A stretch of DNA of 64,000 nt from Algoriphagus aestuarii (GTDB lineage Bacteria > Bacteroidota > Bacteroidia > Cytophagales > Cyclobacteriaceae): contig JAFIDK010000006.1 in NCBI GenBank assembly GCA_017051695.1, forward strand, positions 330,445 to 394,444, given 5' to 3'. The notes below the pieces were generated by a model. It ran no database searches and had not been told where the DNA came from. It saw only the letters and a program-made list of their open reading frames with translations. This document shows, piece after piece, positions 43,395-52,606 of the stretch. Numbering within the stretch: the first letter of the stretch is position 1; each line of letters opens with the position of its first letter. The position numbers and the translations under genes are program-made.

Positions 43395-46298
43395 TTATTT
43401 CTTTCGCTTGATTTCTTTCATCTCGTACCCTTCAATGGTATCATCGATTTCGATGTTATTGAAGTTCTTGATAGAAATACCGCATTCGTAACCTGCTTTT
43501 ACTTCCGCTACATCATCTTTGAATCGCTTCAACTGATCGATTTCACCGTCATGAATCACGATGCCATCACGGATAACTCTGATCTTGTTTTTACGAGTGA
43601 TGTATCCATCCAAGACATAAGAACCAGCAACAGTACCGATTTTAGAGATTTTGAATACCTCACGAACCTGGATGTTACCTGTGATCACTTCTTCAAATTC
43701 AGGCTCAAGCATTCCTTCGATGGCATCTTTGATCTGGTTAATCGCATCGTAGATGATGGAGTAATGTCTGATCTCGATTTCTTCCTGCTCCGCCAGTTTC
43801 TTGGCATTTGCAGAAGGTCTTACTTGGAATCCTAAAATGATCGCATCAGAAGCAGATGCCAAAAGAACATCTGATTCAGAAATCTGACCAACACCCTTAT
43901 GAATGATGCTCACTTTCACTTCATCTTTAGACAATTTCAACAAAGAATCTGAAAGAGCTTCCACAGAACCATCCACATCACCCTTAATGATGATATTCAA
44001 TTCTTTGAAGGAGCCGATTGCCAAACGACGACCGATTTCATCCAAAGTAATATGCTTTTTGGTTCTCAAGCTTTGCTCTCTTTGGATCTGCTCTCTTGAG
44101 TTGGCAATTTCTCTGGCTTCGCGTTCTGTATCATAAACCTTGATGATATCACCAGCTTGAGGTGCACCACTAAGTCCTAATAACTGAACAGGGGTAGAAG
44201 GTCCAGCAGTTTTCAGTTTTTTACCTTTATGGTCAAACATCGCTTTGACCCTTCCGTAATGCTTACCCGCCAAGGTGATATCACCGATGTTAAGGGTACC
44301 ACTTTGGACCATGATAGTCGTTACATACCCACGGCCTTTATCCAAGGATGCTTCAATGACAGTACCTACAGCGTTTTTATCAGGATTGGCTTTCAATTCC
44401 AGTACTTCTGCTTCCAAAAGTACTTTTTCCAATAAGTCGTCTACACCTTCACCTGTTTTGGCTGATAATTCCTGGGATTGGTATTTACCGCCCCACTCCT
44501 CGATCAGGAGATTCATATTGGCCAACTCTTCCTTAATCTTATTTGGATTCGCGTTAGGCTTATCAATTTTATTGATCGCAAAAATCATCGGTACACCTGC
44601 CACTTGAGCGTGATTGATTGCTTCTTTGGTCTGTGGCATGATGCTATCATCCGCAGCGATCACAATAATTGCCACGTCGGTGATTTTTGCACCACGGGCA
44701 CGCATAGCGGTAAACGCTTCGTGACCCGGAGTATCCAAGAATGCGATCTTATGTCCCGTTTTGGTCGTCACATCATAAGCACCAATGTGCTGAGTGATAC
44801 CTCCGGCCTCATCTGCTGTCACTTTTGAAGTACGGATATAATCCAACAAGGAAGTTTTACCATGATCGACGTGACCCATGATCGTCACGATCGGTGCTCT
44901 TTCTACCAAATCTTCCGGATCATCTTCAACCTCTTCGACAATTTCATCTTCTATAGATTTGGTGAATTCTACATCGTATCCAAATTCGTCTGCAATAATC
45001 GTGATCGCTTCCGCATCCAATCTTTGGTTGATCGAAACGAACATTCCCAAAGACATACAAGTAGAAATAATCTGATTGACAGAAACATCCAAAAGAGCTG
45101 CTAGGTCATTGGCAGAAATAAATTCTGTGACTTTGAGCAATTTTGTTTCTTCATTTTCCTGATCAACTTCTCTCTCTCTTTCTGCTTTCTTATCTCTTCT
45201 TGATTTGGATTTTCCACCTCCAGGCTTATTGCCTTGTAATCTGGCAAGAGTCTGTTTGATCTGATCTTGGATTTCCTTCTGGGTAGGTTCAGCCTTCTGT
45301 ACTCGGCCTTGACCACCTCTGTTTTGGTTGTTTCCTCTTTGACCACCTTGGCCTTGGTTTCTATTTCCTCCACCTTGGCCTTGGTTTCTATTTCCTCCAG
45401 TATTCGGACCGTTAGAGCCTCCTTTGTCGATTCTTTTACGAGGACGTTTTTTATCTCTTCCTCTTTCGTCAGAAGAAGCAACCGGTCCCCCCTTTTTCTT
45501 AGGCTTATCCGCTGGGAGTTCGATTTTACCCAAAACTGTCAATCCTTTCAAAGAATCAGCTTTTGCAGCTATCACCTCACTTGGTTGCGGCTTTTCAGTT
45601 TCCTCAATTTTAGGTGCCGGAGAAGTTGGTTTTACTTCTGGCTTAGTGGAAGGAGCTGGCTTTTGGTGCTGACCTGGTTGATTTTGAGGTCTTTTTTGGT
45701 CTTGAGCTGGCTTTTGGTGGTGCTGCGGTTTTCTGCCATCACCCCCTTGATTTTTATTTCCTTTGTAACCTCCTTGTCTTTGATTAGAGGAAGGTTTTTG
45801 GCTTAAATCAATTTTACCTAAAACTTTTATCCCTTCTAATTTAGGAGCTTCAGACTCCACTTTAGGAGCTTCTGGCTCTTTGTTTGGAGCAGGTTTAGGC
45901 GTTTCAGCTTTCACTTCAGGCTGCACCTCTGGTTTCACTTCTTCTTTCGGCGTTGGCGCTGGGGCCGGTTTTGACTCTACTGCAGGAGCAGGCTTAGGAG
46001 CCTCTGCAGGAGTCGGTTTTGGTTCAGACTCAGGAGCCTTTTCTTGCTTAGGAGCTTCTGTCTCCATCGAAATAGGCTCATGGCGCTTCCCTATAGAAAG
46101 GTGGGAAGCCTCTTCTTTATCCAGGGCAGAAGATTTAAATTCCTTTCTCAGCATCTCTACTTGTTCCATACTGATCTTGGAATTCGGATTATTCTCCACC
46201 TCAAAGCCCTTTTTGGCCATTGACTCAACTATGGTCGCCGTTCCCACGTTGAGTTTTCTGGCTATCTGGCCTAATCGCATCATTTTTTCTTCTGACAT
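43395..46298 (-). CDS. infB: Translation initiation factor IF-2
   Basis: 967 residues from ATG 46298. An N-terminal IF2_N-like helical domain (about 1-55) is followed by a long disordered part rich in Pro, Glu, Lys and Ala (about 60-240) and an RNA-binding-like Gly/Arg/Asn/Gln segment (about 290-340). A second IF2_N domain ('[18 protein letters not shown]') precedes the GTPase, with G1 'GHVDHGKTS' near 474, then 'DTPGHEAF' and 'NKID'. IF-2 brings fMet-tRNA to the 30S subunit. A perfect 27-bp duplication lies in the Gly-rich part. Last gene of rimP-nusA-infB. Confidence 0.97.
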   Translation of the reverse strand: MSEEKMMRLGQIARKLNVGTATIVESMAKKGFEVENNPNSKISMEQVEMLRKEFKSSALDKEEASHLSIGKRHEPISMETEAPKQEKAPESEPKPTPAEAPKPAPAVESKPAPAPTPKEEVKPEVQPEVKAETPKPAPNKEPEAPKVESEAPKLEGIKVLGKIDLSQKPSSNQRQGGYKGNKNQGGDGRKPQHHQKPAQDQKRPQNQPGQHQKPAPSTKPEVKPTSPAPKIEETEKPQPSEVIAAKADSLKGLTVLGKIELPADKPKKKGGPVASSDERGRDKKRPRKRIDKGGSNGPNTGGNRNQGQGGGNRNQGQGGQRGNNQNRGGQGRVQKAEPTQKEIQDQIKQTLARLQGNKPGGGKSKSRRDKKAEREREVDQENEETKLLKVTEFISANDLAALLDVSVNQIISTCMSLGMFVSINQRLDAEAITIIADEFGYDVEFTKSIEDEIVEEVEDDPEDLVERAPIVTIMGHVDHGKTSLLDYIRTSKVTADEAGGITQHIGAYDVTTKTGHKIAFLDTPGHEAFTAMRARGAKITDVAIIVIAADDSIMPQTKEAINHAQVAGVPMIFAINKIDKPNANPNKIKEELANMNLLIEEWGGKYQSQELSAKTGEGVDDLLEKVLLEAEVLELKANPDKNAVGTVIEASLDKGRGYVTTIMVQSGTLNIGDITLAGKHYGRVKAMFDHKGKKLKTAGPSTPVQLLGLSGAPQAGDIIKVYDTEREAREIANSREQIQREQSLRTKKHITLDEIGRRLAIGSFKELNIIIKGDVDGSVEALSDSLLKLSKDEVKVSIIHKGVGQISESDVLLASASDAIILGFQVRPSANAKKLAEQEEIEIRHYSIIYDAINQIKDAIEGMLEPEFEEVITGNIQVREVFKISKIGTVAGSYVLDGYITRKNKIRVIRDGIVIHDGEIDQLKRFKDDVAEVKAGYECGISIKNFNNIEIDDTIEGYEMKEIKRKK
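45344..45397 (-). repeat. Tandem 27-bp duplication inside infB
   Basis: Two adjacent identical 27-base units (45344-45370 and 45371-45397) encode two copies of a 9-residue Gly/Asn/Arg/Gln unit (GGGNRNQGQ). Identity at every base indicates a recent slippage event in the disordered linker. Confidence 0.85.
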
Positions 46299-46362
46299 AA
46301 GCAAAAACCTCTTTCGAAATCTTAAGTAAAATTAGGGTAATTAAATTAGTAATTCCCTTGTA

Positions 46363-47607
46363 TTATTGTTCAAATTCTTGTCTGAGGATACGGAATATCT
46401 CATCGATCGTCTCTTCCTCAAGTTCTGTTCTTCGGAGTAAATCCTCCTTACTTAGAGTCAATACGCTTTTTGCGGTATCTAACCCTGTTTTTTTCAATTC
46501 TTCGATGATCCATCCTTCGATTTCATCGCCGAATTCTACTAGATCAACATCTTCCTCTTCGTATTCATTCAACTCACGGAATACATCGATTTCAAAATCA
46601 ACCAATTTACTGGCCAATTTAATGTTGAATCCACCTTTACCGATAGCTAAAGAAACCTGATCTGGCTTCAAGAAAACAGAAATCCTCTTTGTCTCCTGAT
46701 TTACCGTAATGGATGAAACTTTTGCCGGGCTCAATGCTCTAGTCACATAAAGATCCAGATTATCTGTGAAATTAATCACGTCGATGTTTTCATTTTGAAG
46801 CTCACGGACTACTGCATGAATTCTTGATCCTTTCATCCCCACACAAGCTCCTACTGGATCGATTCGGTCGTCATAAGACTCCACAGCCACTTTTGCTCTC
46901 TCTCCAGGTTCACGTACGATCTTTACAATCGTAATCAATCCATCATAGACTTCTGGAACTTCATTTTCAAATAGTCTTTCCAAGAATACCGGAGAAGTTC
47001 TAGAAAGAATGATTTTAGGGTTGCCATTCATCATATCCACACGATGGACGATTGCTTTGACAGTATCACCTTTTCTGAATCTATCCTTAGGAATCTGCTC
47101 TCCTTTCGGAAGGATCAGTTCGTTTCCTTCACCATCCATCAATAGAATTTCTCTACCTAATATCTGGTACACTTCAGCAGATACGATTTCTCCTACCTGC
47201 TCCTCATATTTATTATAAAGGATATCTTTTTCAAGATCCTTAATTCGCTGGATCAATGTCTGACGAGCCATCTGAACAGCACGTCTTCCAAATTCTTCCA
47301 GTTCTATTTTCTCATATACTTCCTCACCGATCTCAAAATCAGGCTCAATCTTCCTTGCGTCTGTTAAGCTGATTTTATCAAAATCCCAAATATCTTCAGA
47401 GTTGTCGTCGACAATTTCCCTGATTCTGAAAATCTCGAGGTCGCCCTTGTCTGCATTGATGGTAACATCGAAGTTTTCATCAGATTCAAACTTCTTTCTA
47501 ATCATTGCTCTGAACACATCTTCCAGGATACGGATCATGGTAGGTCGATCCACATTTTTAGATCTCGCAAACTCTGCGAAGGATTCTATTAAGATTTTGG
47601 CATCCAT
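46363..47607 (-). CDS. nusA: Transcription termination/antitermination factor NusA
   Basis: A 414-residue NusA: N-terminal RNA-polymerase-binding domain (about 1-125), S1 domain ('GEIVSAEVYQILGREILL' onward, 135-200), and KH1-KH2 domains ('VGACVGMKGSRIHAVVREL', 'SLAIGKGGFNIKLASKL'), then a short acidic tail with a helix-hairpin-helix-like end ('LLRRTELEEETIDEIFRI'). It lacks the full duplicated acidic repeats of E. coli NusA. It modulates pausing and works with NusB in rRNA antitermination. 64 bases upstream of infB and 5 bases after rimP. Confidence 0.96.
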   Translation of the reverse strand: MDAKILIESFAEFARSKNVDRPTMIRILEDVFRAMIRKKFESDENFDVTINADKGDLEIFRIREIVDDNSEDIWDFDKISLTDARKIEPDFEIGEEVYEKIELEEFGRRAVQMARQTLIQRIKDLEKDILYNKYEEQVGEIVSAEVYQILGREILLMDGEGNELILPKGEQIPKDRFRKGDTVKAIVHRVDMMNGNPKIILSRTSPVFLERLFENEVPEVYDGLITIVKIVREPGERAKVAVESYDDRIDPVGACVGMKGSRIHAVVRELQNENIDVINFTDNLDLYVTRALSPAKVSSITVNQETKRISVFLKPDQVSLAIGKGGFNIKLASKLVDFEIDVFRELNEYEEEDVDLVEFGDEIEGWIIEELKKTGLDTAKSVLTLSKEDLLRRTELEEETIDEIFRILRQEFEQ

Positions 47608-47612
47608 TTGAG

Positions 47613-48095
47613 TTATTTAAAAGATACTTGTACGATTGTTTTTTTCATCTCTTCAAAAGAAAGTACTACTTCCTCTTCCGTGGCTTTTTTGCCTTTTTCT
47701 TTTTTCTTTACCAGCATTTTCACGCCGGCAGTATCCACTTCCAGTAATTTACCGACCAGTTCTTCGCCGCTGGTCTTCAACACTTTCAGTTCCCTGCCAA
47801 TATTTTTTTGATATTGTCTCCTGCTGCTCAATGGATAATCCAAGCCTGGAGAGGAAACCTCCAAAATATAGGCTCCTGGCATAATGTCCTTTGCCTCTAA
47901 TTCCTCAGAGACCGCTCTACTTACGTTTGCACAGGTCTGAATATTCAGTCCCTCATCTGAATCAATCAGGATGCTGAGGGTGGTTTTTCCCGTTTTTTCC
48001 GTCATTTTTATCTCCACGATGAAGTGATTTTCATCTGGAAGATGCTTCTCGACAATTTCTTCGATAGACTGCTTCAGCTCGGACATAGTATGCAT
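47613..48095 (-). CDS. rimP: Ribosome maturation factor RimP
   Basis: 160 residues from ATG 48095 (ATG 48086 also possible); the frame is open further up to 48245 but that part covers the promoter and hairpin and is not conserved. 'LSILIDSDEGLNIQTCANVSRAVS' and 'LEVSSPGLDYPL' are the RimP core motifs. RimP binds 30S precursors during late maturation. First gene of rimP-nusA-infB. A 9-bp hairpin ends 7 bases before the start codon and could limit translation. Confidence 0.92.
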   Translation of the reverse strand: MHTMSELKQSIEEIVEKHLPDENHFIVEIKMTEKTGKTTLSILIDSDEGLNIQTCANVSRAVSEELEAKDIMPGAYILEVSSPGLDYPLSSRRQYQKNIGRELKVLKTSGEELVGKLLEVDTAGVKMLVKKKEKGKKATEEEVVLSFEEMKKTIVQVSFK

Positions 48096-48102
48096 AATGA
48101 AA

Positions 48103-48124
48103 GAGGGGACATTGGTGTCCCCTC
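48103..48124 (-). promoter_or_regulatory. Leader hairpin just upstream of rimP
   Basis: On the minus strand, GAGGGGACA pairs perfectly with TGTCCCCTC (9 bp, six G-C) around a CCAA tetraloop. It ends 7 bases before the rimP ATG and lies in the predicted 5' UTR of about 44 bases. Only a short TTTC follows, so a translational block is likelier than a terminator. Confidence 0.6.
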
Positions 48125-48145
48125 CAGAAACTTTCGAATACGCGA

Positions 48146-48153
48146 CAAAGGTA
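48146..48153 (-). promoter_or_regulatory. Candidate -7 box for rimP-nusA-infB
   Basis: Minus strand TACCTTTG fits TAnnTTTG; transcription would start near 48139 and include the leader hairpin. Confidence 0.45.
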
Positions 48154-48330
48154 AAATAAATTTGATGCAAAAACAATTTGCGTAAAAAATCTACAAAAGG
48201 TCTCCAATCTAGACACCCAAAGTGTAGACTTGGACAAGAAAGCACTTATTCAACTAAAAAGTCTATCGGCCATTTGAATAAATAGCGCAAAAAATATCGT
48301 GTTTCTTTCAGATTTCTCCATTTAAGGTAA

Positions 48331-48338
48331 TAATTTTG
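48331..48338 (+). promoter_or_regulatory. Candidate -7 box for the mre operon
   Basis: TAATTTTG fits TAnnTTTG, 82 bases upstream of the mreB ATG; no clear -33 TTG at the expected distance. Confidence 0.42.
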
Positions 48339-48420
48339 CCGACCCCCGTTTAATAATGAGTACTCAACGTACTATATTGAACAATCAACTCCAATAATTA
48401 AGTCAATCAAACAGTCAAAA

Positions 48421-49449
48421 ATGGGATTATTCGATTTTTTCTCAAGTGATATAGCCATCGATTTGGGTACTGCCAACACTTTGATTATCCATAAGGATAA
48501 AATAGTAGTGGACGAGCCCTCTATCATTGCCATAGACAAAACTACCAACCGTGTTTTAGCAGTGGGAAGGGAAGCGATGAATATGCATGAGAAAACTCAT
48601 GAGAATATCAAAACCATCAGGCCGCTAAAAGATGGAGTTATCGCGGACTTCTATGCAGCTGAGCAAATGATCCGTGGACTGATCAAGATGATTCCTGGTC
48701 AGAAAAAAGGCTTGTTTCCTCAATCCCATCGTATGGTGATCTGTATCCCTTCAGGTATTACAGAAGTGGAAAAAAGAGCTGTCCGGGATTCTGCAGAGCA
48801 CGCTGGTGCCAAAGAGGTCTATATGATTTTTGAACCGATTGCTGCGGCGATTGGTATTGGCATCGACATCGAGAAACCAATGGGCTCCATGATTGTCGAT
48901 ATCGGAGGGGGTACTACTGAGATTGCTTTGATAGCATTGTCAGGAATTGTAGCAGATCAGTCGATCCGGGTAGCCGGTGACACGTTTACCAAGGACATTC
49001 TCGATTATATGAGAAGGCAGCATAACCTGTTGATCGGAGAACGCTCTGCAGAAAAAGTTAAAATTGCCATCGGTTCTGCATTAACGGAACTGGACGAGCC
49101 TCCGGAAGATCACGAAATCCGTGGTCGTGACTTGATGACTGGTATTCCGAAAGTGATCAAAGTATCCTATTCCGAAATCGCCTTTGCATTGGATAAGTCT
49201 GTTTCCAAAATCGAAGAGGCTGTTTTGAAAGCTCTGGAGATTGCGCCACCAGAACTATCGGCAGATATTTACGATAACGGCATCCACCTTACCGGCGGTG
49301 GGGCTTTGTTAAAAGGTCTTGATAAGCGACTGCATCAAAAAACAAAATTGCCAATACACATTGCGGAAGATCCTCTTCGTGCAGTTGTAAGAGGTACTGG
49401 TACCGCCTTGAAAAACGTACAAAATTTCAGAACAGTATTGATGACATAA
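48421..49449 (+). CDS. mreB: Rod shape-determining actin MreB
   Basis: A 342-residue bacterial actin. ATP-site motifs in order: 'AIDLGTANTLI' (phosphate 1), 'MIVDIGGGTTEIALIAL' (phosphate 2) and 'IHLTGGGALLKGLD' (adenosine). The N-terminal 'MGLFDFFSSD' is the amphipathic membrane-binding end. MreB filaments guide lateral wall synthesis with MreC, MreD, PBP2 and RodA, all encoded next in order. Cytoplasmic, membrane-bound. Confidence 0.97.
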   Translation: MGLFDFFSSDIAIDLGTANTLIIHKDKIVVDEPSIIAIDKTTNRVLAVGREAMNMHEKTHENIKTIRPLKDGVIADFYAAEQMIRGLIKMIPGQKKGLFPQSHRMVICIPSGITEVEKRAVRDSAEHAGAKEVYMIFEPIAAAIGIGIDIEKPMGSMIVDIGGGTTEIALIALSGIVADQSIRVAGDTFTKDILDYMRRQHNLLIGERSAEKVKIAIGSALTELDEPPEDHEIRGRDLMTGIPKVIKVSYSEIAFALDKSVSKIEEAVLKALEIAPPELSADIYDNGIHLTGGGALLKGLDKRLHQKTKLPIHIAEDPLRAVVRGTGTALKNVQNFRTVLMT

Positions 49450-49456
49450 ACCCTGA

Positions 49457-50293
49457 ATGCTACGCATCCTCCAATTTCTTTATCGTTTAAGGTCATTTCT
49501 TTTATTCGTTTTGCTCGAAGTGCTGGCTATCTGGCTTCTGGTAGCAAATAACTCTCCTCAGGGTGCCGCATTCTTTAACAGTTCCACCTCCATGGTGGGA
49601 TCTATGTTGGAAACTCAATCTGACGTGAGGGATTTCTTTTCCCTTGCCGAGGCGAATGAAGCCCTCGTCAATGAGAATTCCAGACTCATGGAGCAGCTGA
49701 AAAGCCTCAAAACAGATCCGGATTCAGTGGAATTATCCTTGGATTCAGTATTAAGCTCCCAATTTAAATTTTTGGGGGCAAGGGTTATCAGTAATTCCCT
49801 TCGCTATGCTCAGAATCACCTGACTTTAAATAAAGGAAGTGAACAGGGCGTGAAACCAGGAATGGGGATATTCAACGAAAGCGGTGTTGTCGGAAGAGTA
49901 AAATCTGTTTCAAGTAATTATTCCGTAGGAATATCGTTATTGAACAATGACCTGCTTATTTCATCAATAATTAAATCCACTGGGGATTTTGGATCCATCA
50001 ATTGGGATGGGAAAAATTCCCAAACAGCAAAACTCCTTTATGTTCCAAGGCATGTCAAGGCACAAGTTGGTGATACGATAGTTACATCAGGCTTTAGTGC
50101 TGTATTTCCGAGAAACATCAACATTGGGATTATTTCCAACATCATACAATCAGGGGATCCCAATTATCTGGATATTGAAGTTGCACTCACCACTGATTTC
50201 AGTAAAGTGTCTTATGTCTATCTGGTAGAAAATACCGAGATCAATGAACTGGATTCTTTATATCAAAAATCTGAAATAACTAATGAATTTTAG
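49457..50293 (+). CDS. mreC: Rod shape-determining protein MreC
   Basis: A 278-residue protein with one N-terminal membrane helix (about 12-30, 'SFLLFVLLEVLAIWLLV'), a coiled coil (about 60-88) and the beta-barrel-type periplasmic MreC domain ('ARVISNSLRYAQNHLTLNKG', 'VVGRVKSVSSNYSVG', 'VGDTIVTSGFSAVFP'). It activates PBP2-RodA. Starts 7 bases after mreB and overlaps mreD by 11 bases. Confidence 0.94.
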   Translation: MLRILQFLYRLRSFLLFVLLEVLAIWLLVANNSPQGAAFFNSSTSMVGSMLETQSDVRDFFSLAEANEALVNENSRLMEQLKSLKTDPDSVELSLDSVLSSQFKFLGARVISNSLRYAQNHLTLNKGSEQGVKPGMGIFNESGVVGRVKSVSSNYSVGISLLNNDLLISSIIKSTGDFGSINWDGKNSQTAKLLYVPRHVKAQVGDTIVTSGFSAVFPRNINIGIISNIIQSGDPNYLDIEVALTTDFSKVSYVYLVENTEINELDSLYQKSEITNEF

Positions 50294-50804
50294 GAGCCTG
50301 ATTTCATTTATAGTACTCATCCTGATCTTAGGTCTTTTTCAGATCCTATTTCTAAAGAATCTTGCGCTTTTCGGCATCGCATTTTGCTTTATTTATTTGG
50401 TTGGAATCTTGAGTATCCCACTTCAAATCCGATCCGTCCCTTTACTTCTTATCAGTTTTGGAGTAGGGTTGGTGATAGATATATTTTATGACACACTGGG
50501 TTTAAATGCGGCTGCAGTCACATTTTTGGCATTTTTAAGGCCTTTTTGGCTCAAAATTCTTAGACCGAATGGAGGTTATGATGAGTCTACGCTGCCTACC
50601 TTGCAAGAAATGGGAATAGGCTGGTTCATCAGCTATGCACTCCCCTTGATTTTTGCATTTTGCCTGGTCTTCTTCATCGCAGACCAATGGGGAACAGGAT
50701 CGTTTATCGGAGTAGTAAACAAAAGTCTTTTCTCCTCGATTTTTACTTTGCTTTTGGCTATTATTGTACAACTACTGTTCTTCAAACGCAGGAGAGGAAT
50801 CTAA
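50283..50804 (+). CDS. mreD: Rod shape-determining protein MreD-like
   Basis: A 173-residue polytopic membrane protein with five or six hydrophobic segments and little conserved sequence; 'GFGVGLVIDIFYDTLGLNA'-type motif (here 'SFGVGLVIDIFYDTLG') is the MreD hallmark. Identification rests on that and on position between mreC and pbp2. The stop TAA shares its last base with the pbp2 ATG. Confidence 0.88.
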   Translation: MNFRSLISFIVLILILGLFQILFLKNLALFGIAFCFIYLVGILSIPLQIRSVPLLLISFGVGLVIDIFYDTLGLNAAAVTFLAFLRPFWLKILRPNGGYDESTLPTLQEMGIGWFISYALPLIFAFCLVFFIADQWGTGSFIGVVNKSLFSSIFTLLLAIIVQLLFFKRRRGI

Positions 50805-52606
50805 TGAACGATCAAAGACCCGTAGCAATTGTAATCTTCATTTTCTTGGTCGGTTTGGTGCTTTTAACCAAGCTTTTCTTGATCCAAGTGATGGATGACA
50901 GCTTTATGAAAAAAGCTGAACGGAATGCTATACAACGAGTAGTGGATCATCCCTATCGTGGATTAGTCTATGACAGAAATGGGAAGCTTTTGGTTTATAA
51001 CAACCCCATTTTTGATTTGATGCTGGTTCCTAAAGAATTTGAAGTCGGAGACACCACCAAATTTTTAGAGCTATTCAAAATCAGCAAAGAAGAACTCATT
51101 GAAGCCTATGAAGCGGCCAGGAAATACTCTTATGTAAAGCCCTCTCCATTGATCAAGCAAATTTCCACTACGGAATTTGCCAGAATGCAGGATTATTTGA
51201 TTGATTACCCAGGACTTTTCATCATGACTAGGTCAGTAAGATCTTACCCGCTTCCTATCGCTGCCCATGCTTTAGGTTATATTGGTGAAATTAATGCACG
51301 GCAACTGGAGAGAGATTCGACAAATTATTATGTGCAGGGAGATTATACAGGCCTCAGTGGGATGGAGAGATTTTATGAGGAAGAACTTAGGGGCAACAAA
51401 GGAGTAAAGTATAAAATGGTCAATGTCCGAGGTGTTGACAAAGGTCCTTTCAAGGACGGGGAGTATGACACTGCGTCTGTGGCAGGTAAAAACATCACCT
51501 CTACCATTGATATGGAGCTTCAGCGATATGGAGAAATGCTCATGTCCGGTAAAAAGGGTTCTGTAGTAGCTATTGAACCTAAAACAGGAGAAATCCTGGC
51601 GATGATCTCAGCCCCCTTCTATGATCCAAATGATTTAACCGGTTCTGAATTCAGCAAAACTTACCGAAGCTTAAACTCGGATGAAAGCAAACCACTTTTC
51701 AACAGACCCATCATGGCCACTTATCCTCCAGGTTCCATTTTCAAAGTGGTACAGAGTTTAATTGGCTTACAAGAAGGTGTTTTAACACCTGAGACAACAT
51801 TTGCATGCAACAAGTCTTTAGTTGCCTGTCATAACCACCCTTCACCTGTCAATCTTTTTGGGGCGATCAGAAACTCCTGCAATCCTTATTATCACCAGGC
51901 TTTTAGACAGATCATCAATCAGGAAGTTTCTAGTAATACCTACAAAGACACTGAAATAGGTTTGAATGCCTGGAGAGAAAATGTACTGAAATTTGGTTTG
52001 GGTGGTAGACTGGGTGTGGATATGCCCAATGAAAAAGGAGGTGACGTACCTTCAAGTAAATACTATGACAGATTCTATGGAGAAGGTAGATGGAAATACA
52101 GCACTATCTATTCCCTATCTATAGGTCAAGGTGAAATGCTTGTCACTCCACTTCAAATGGCTAATCTGGCGGCGATATTTGCCAATAAAGGCTATTATTA
52201 CACACCCCATTTGGTGAAAGCTGTCGATGGAGACCCGGGTCAAATACCCGGGAAATACCAAATCAAGAATGAAGTGGGTGTGGATGCTCATCATTTTGAC
52301 ATGATCCAGGATGCCATGGCACAAGCTCTTTATGGAACGGCCACCAGAGCCATCATTAAAGACATTGAAATTGCCGGCAAAACCGGTACAGCCCAGAATC
52401 CACACGGAGAAGACCATTCGGTTTTTGTGGCATTTGCTCCAAAAAATGATCCTAAAATAGCCATCGCAGTATATGTGGAAAATGCTGGCTGGGGTGGACG
52501 AGCGGCAGCAAGTACTGCTTCGCTTATGATAGAAAAATACATCCGCAAGGAAATCACCAGGCCTGAGCTAGAGAAATACGTACTGGCAGGAAACTTCATT
52601 TATTAA
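50804..52606 (+). CDS. mrdA: Penicillin-binding protein 2 (elongasome transpeptidase)
   Basis: 600 residues from ATG 50804; a longer frame to 50660 overlaps mreD fully and is rejected. One membrane helix (8-28), a dimerisation domain with 'YRGLVYDRNGKLL', and the transpeptidase domain with all three motifs: Ser311-x-x-Lys314 ('PGSIFKV'), Ser358-x-Asn360 ('RNSCNP') and Lys525-Thr-Gly-Thr528. It cross-links peptidoglycan with RodA as the glycosyltransferase. Stop overlaps the rodA start (TAATG). Confidence 0.96.
   Translation: MNDQRPVAIVIFIFLVGLVLLTKLFLIQVMDDSFMKKAERNAIQRVVDHPYRGLVYDRNGKLLVYNNPIFDLMLVPKEFEVGDTTKFLELFKISKEELIEAYEAARKYSYVKPSPLIKQISTTEFARMQDYLIDYPGLFIMTRSVRSYPLPIAAHALGYIGEINARQLERDSTNYYVQGDYTGLSGMERFYEEELRGNKGVKYKMVNVRGVDKGPFKDGEYDTASVAGKNITSTIDMELQRYGEMLMSGKKGSVVAIEPKTGEILAMISAPFYDPNDLTGSEFSKTYRSLNSDESKPLFNRPIMATYPPGSIFKVVQSLIGLQEGVLTPETTFACNKSLVACHNHPSPVNLFGAIRNSCNPYYHQAFRQIINQEVSSNTYKDTEIGLNAWRENVLKFGLGGRLGVDMPNEKGGDVPSSKYYDRFYGEGRWKYSTIYSLSIGQGEMLVTPLQMANLAAIFANKGYYYTPHLVKAVDGDPGQIPGKYQIKNEVGVDAHHFDMIQDAMAQALYGTATRAIIKDIEIAGKTGTAQNPHGEDHSVFVAFAPKNDPKIAIAVYVENAGWGGRAAASTASLMIEKYIRKEITRPELEKYVLAGNFIY

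Larger units (their letters stand above)
48096..48420. other. Divergent intergenic region rimP / mreB
   Basis: 325 bases without a gene. It contains the rimP leader hairpin (48103-48124), a minus-strand -7 box (48146-48153) and a plus-strand -7 box for mreB (48331-48338). The centre is AT-rich with no further structure that I can support. Confidence 0.7.

Noticed and set aside
45267-46329. Ser/Phe-rich and Gly/Ala-rich plus-strand frames of up to 179 codons
   Set aside because: Antisense of the low-complexity part of infB.
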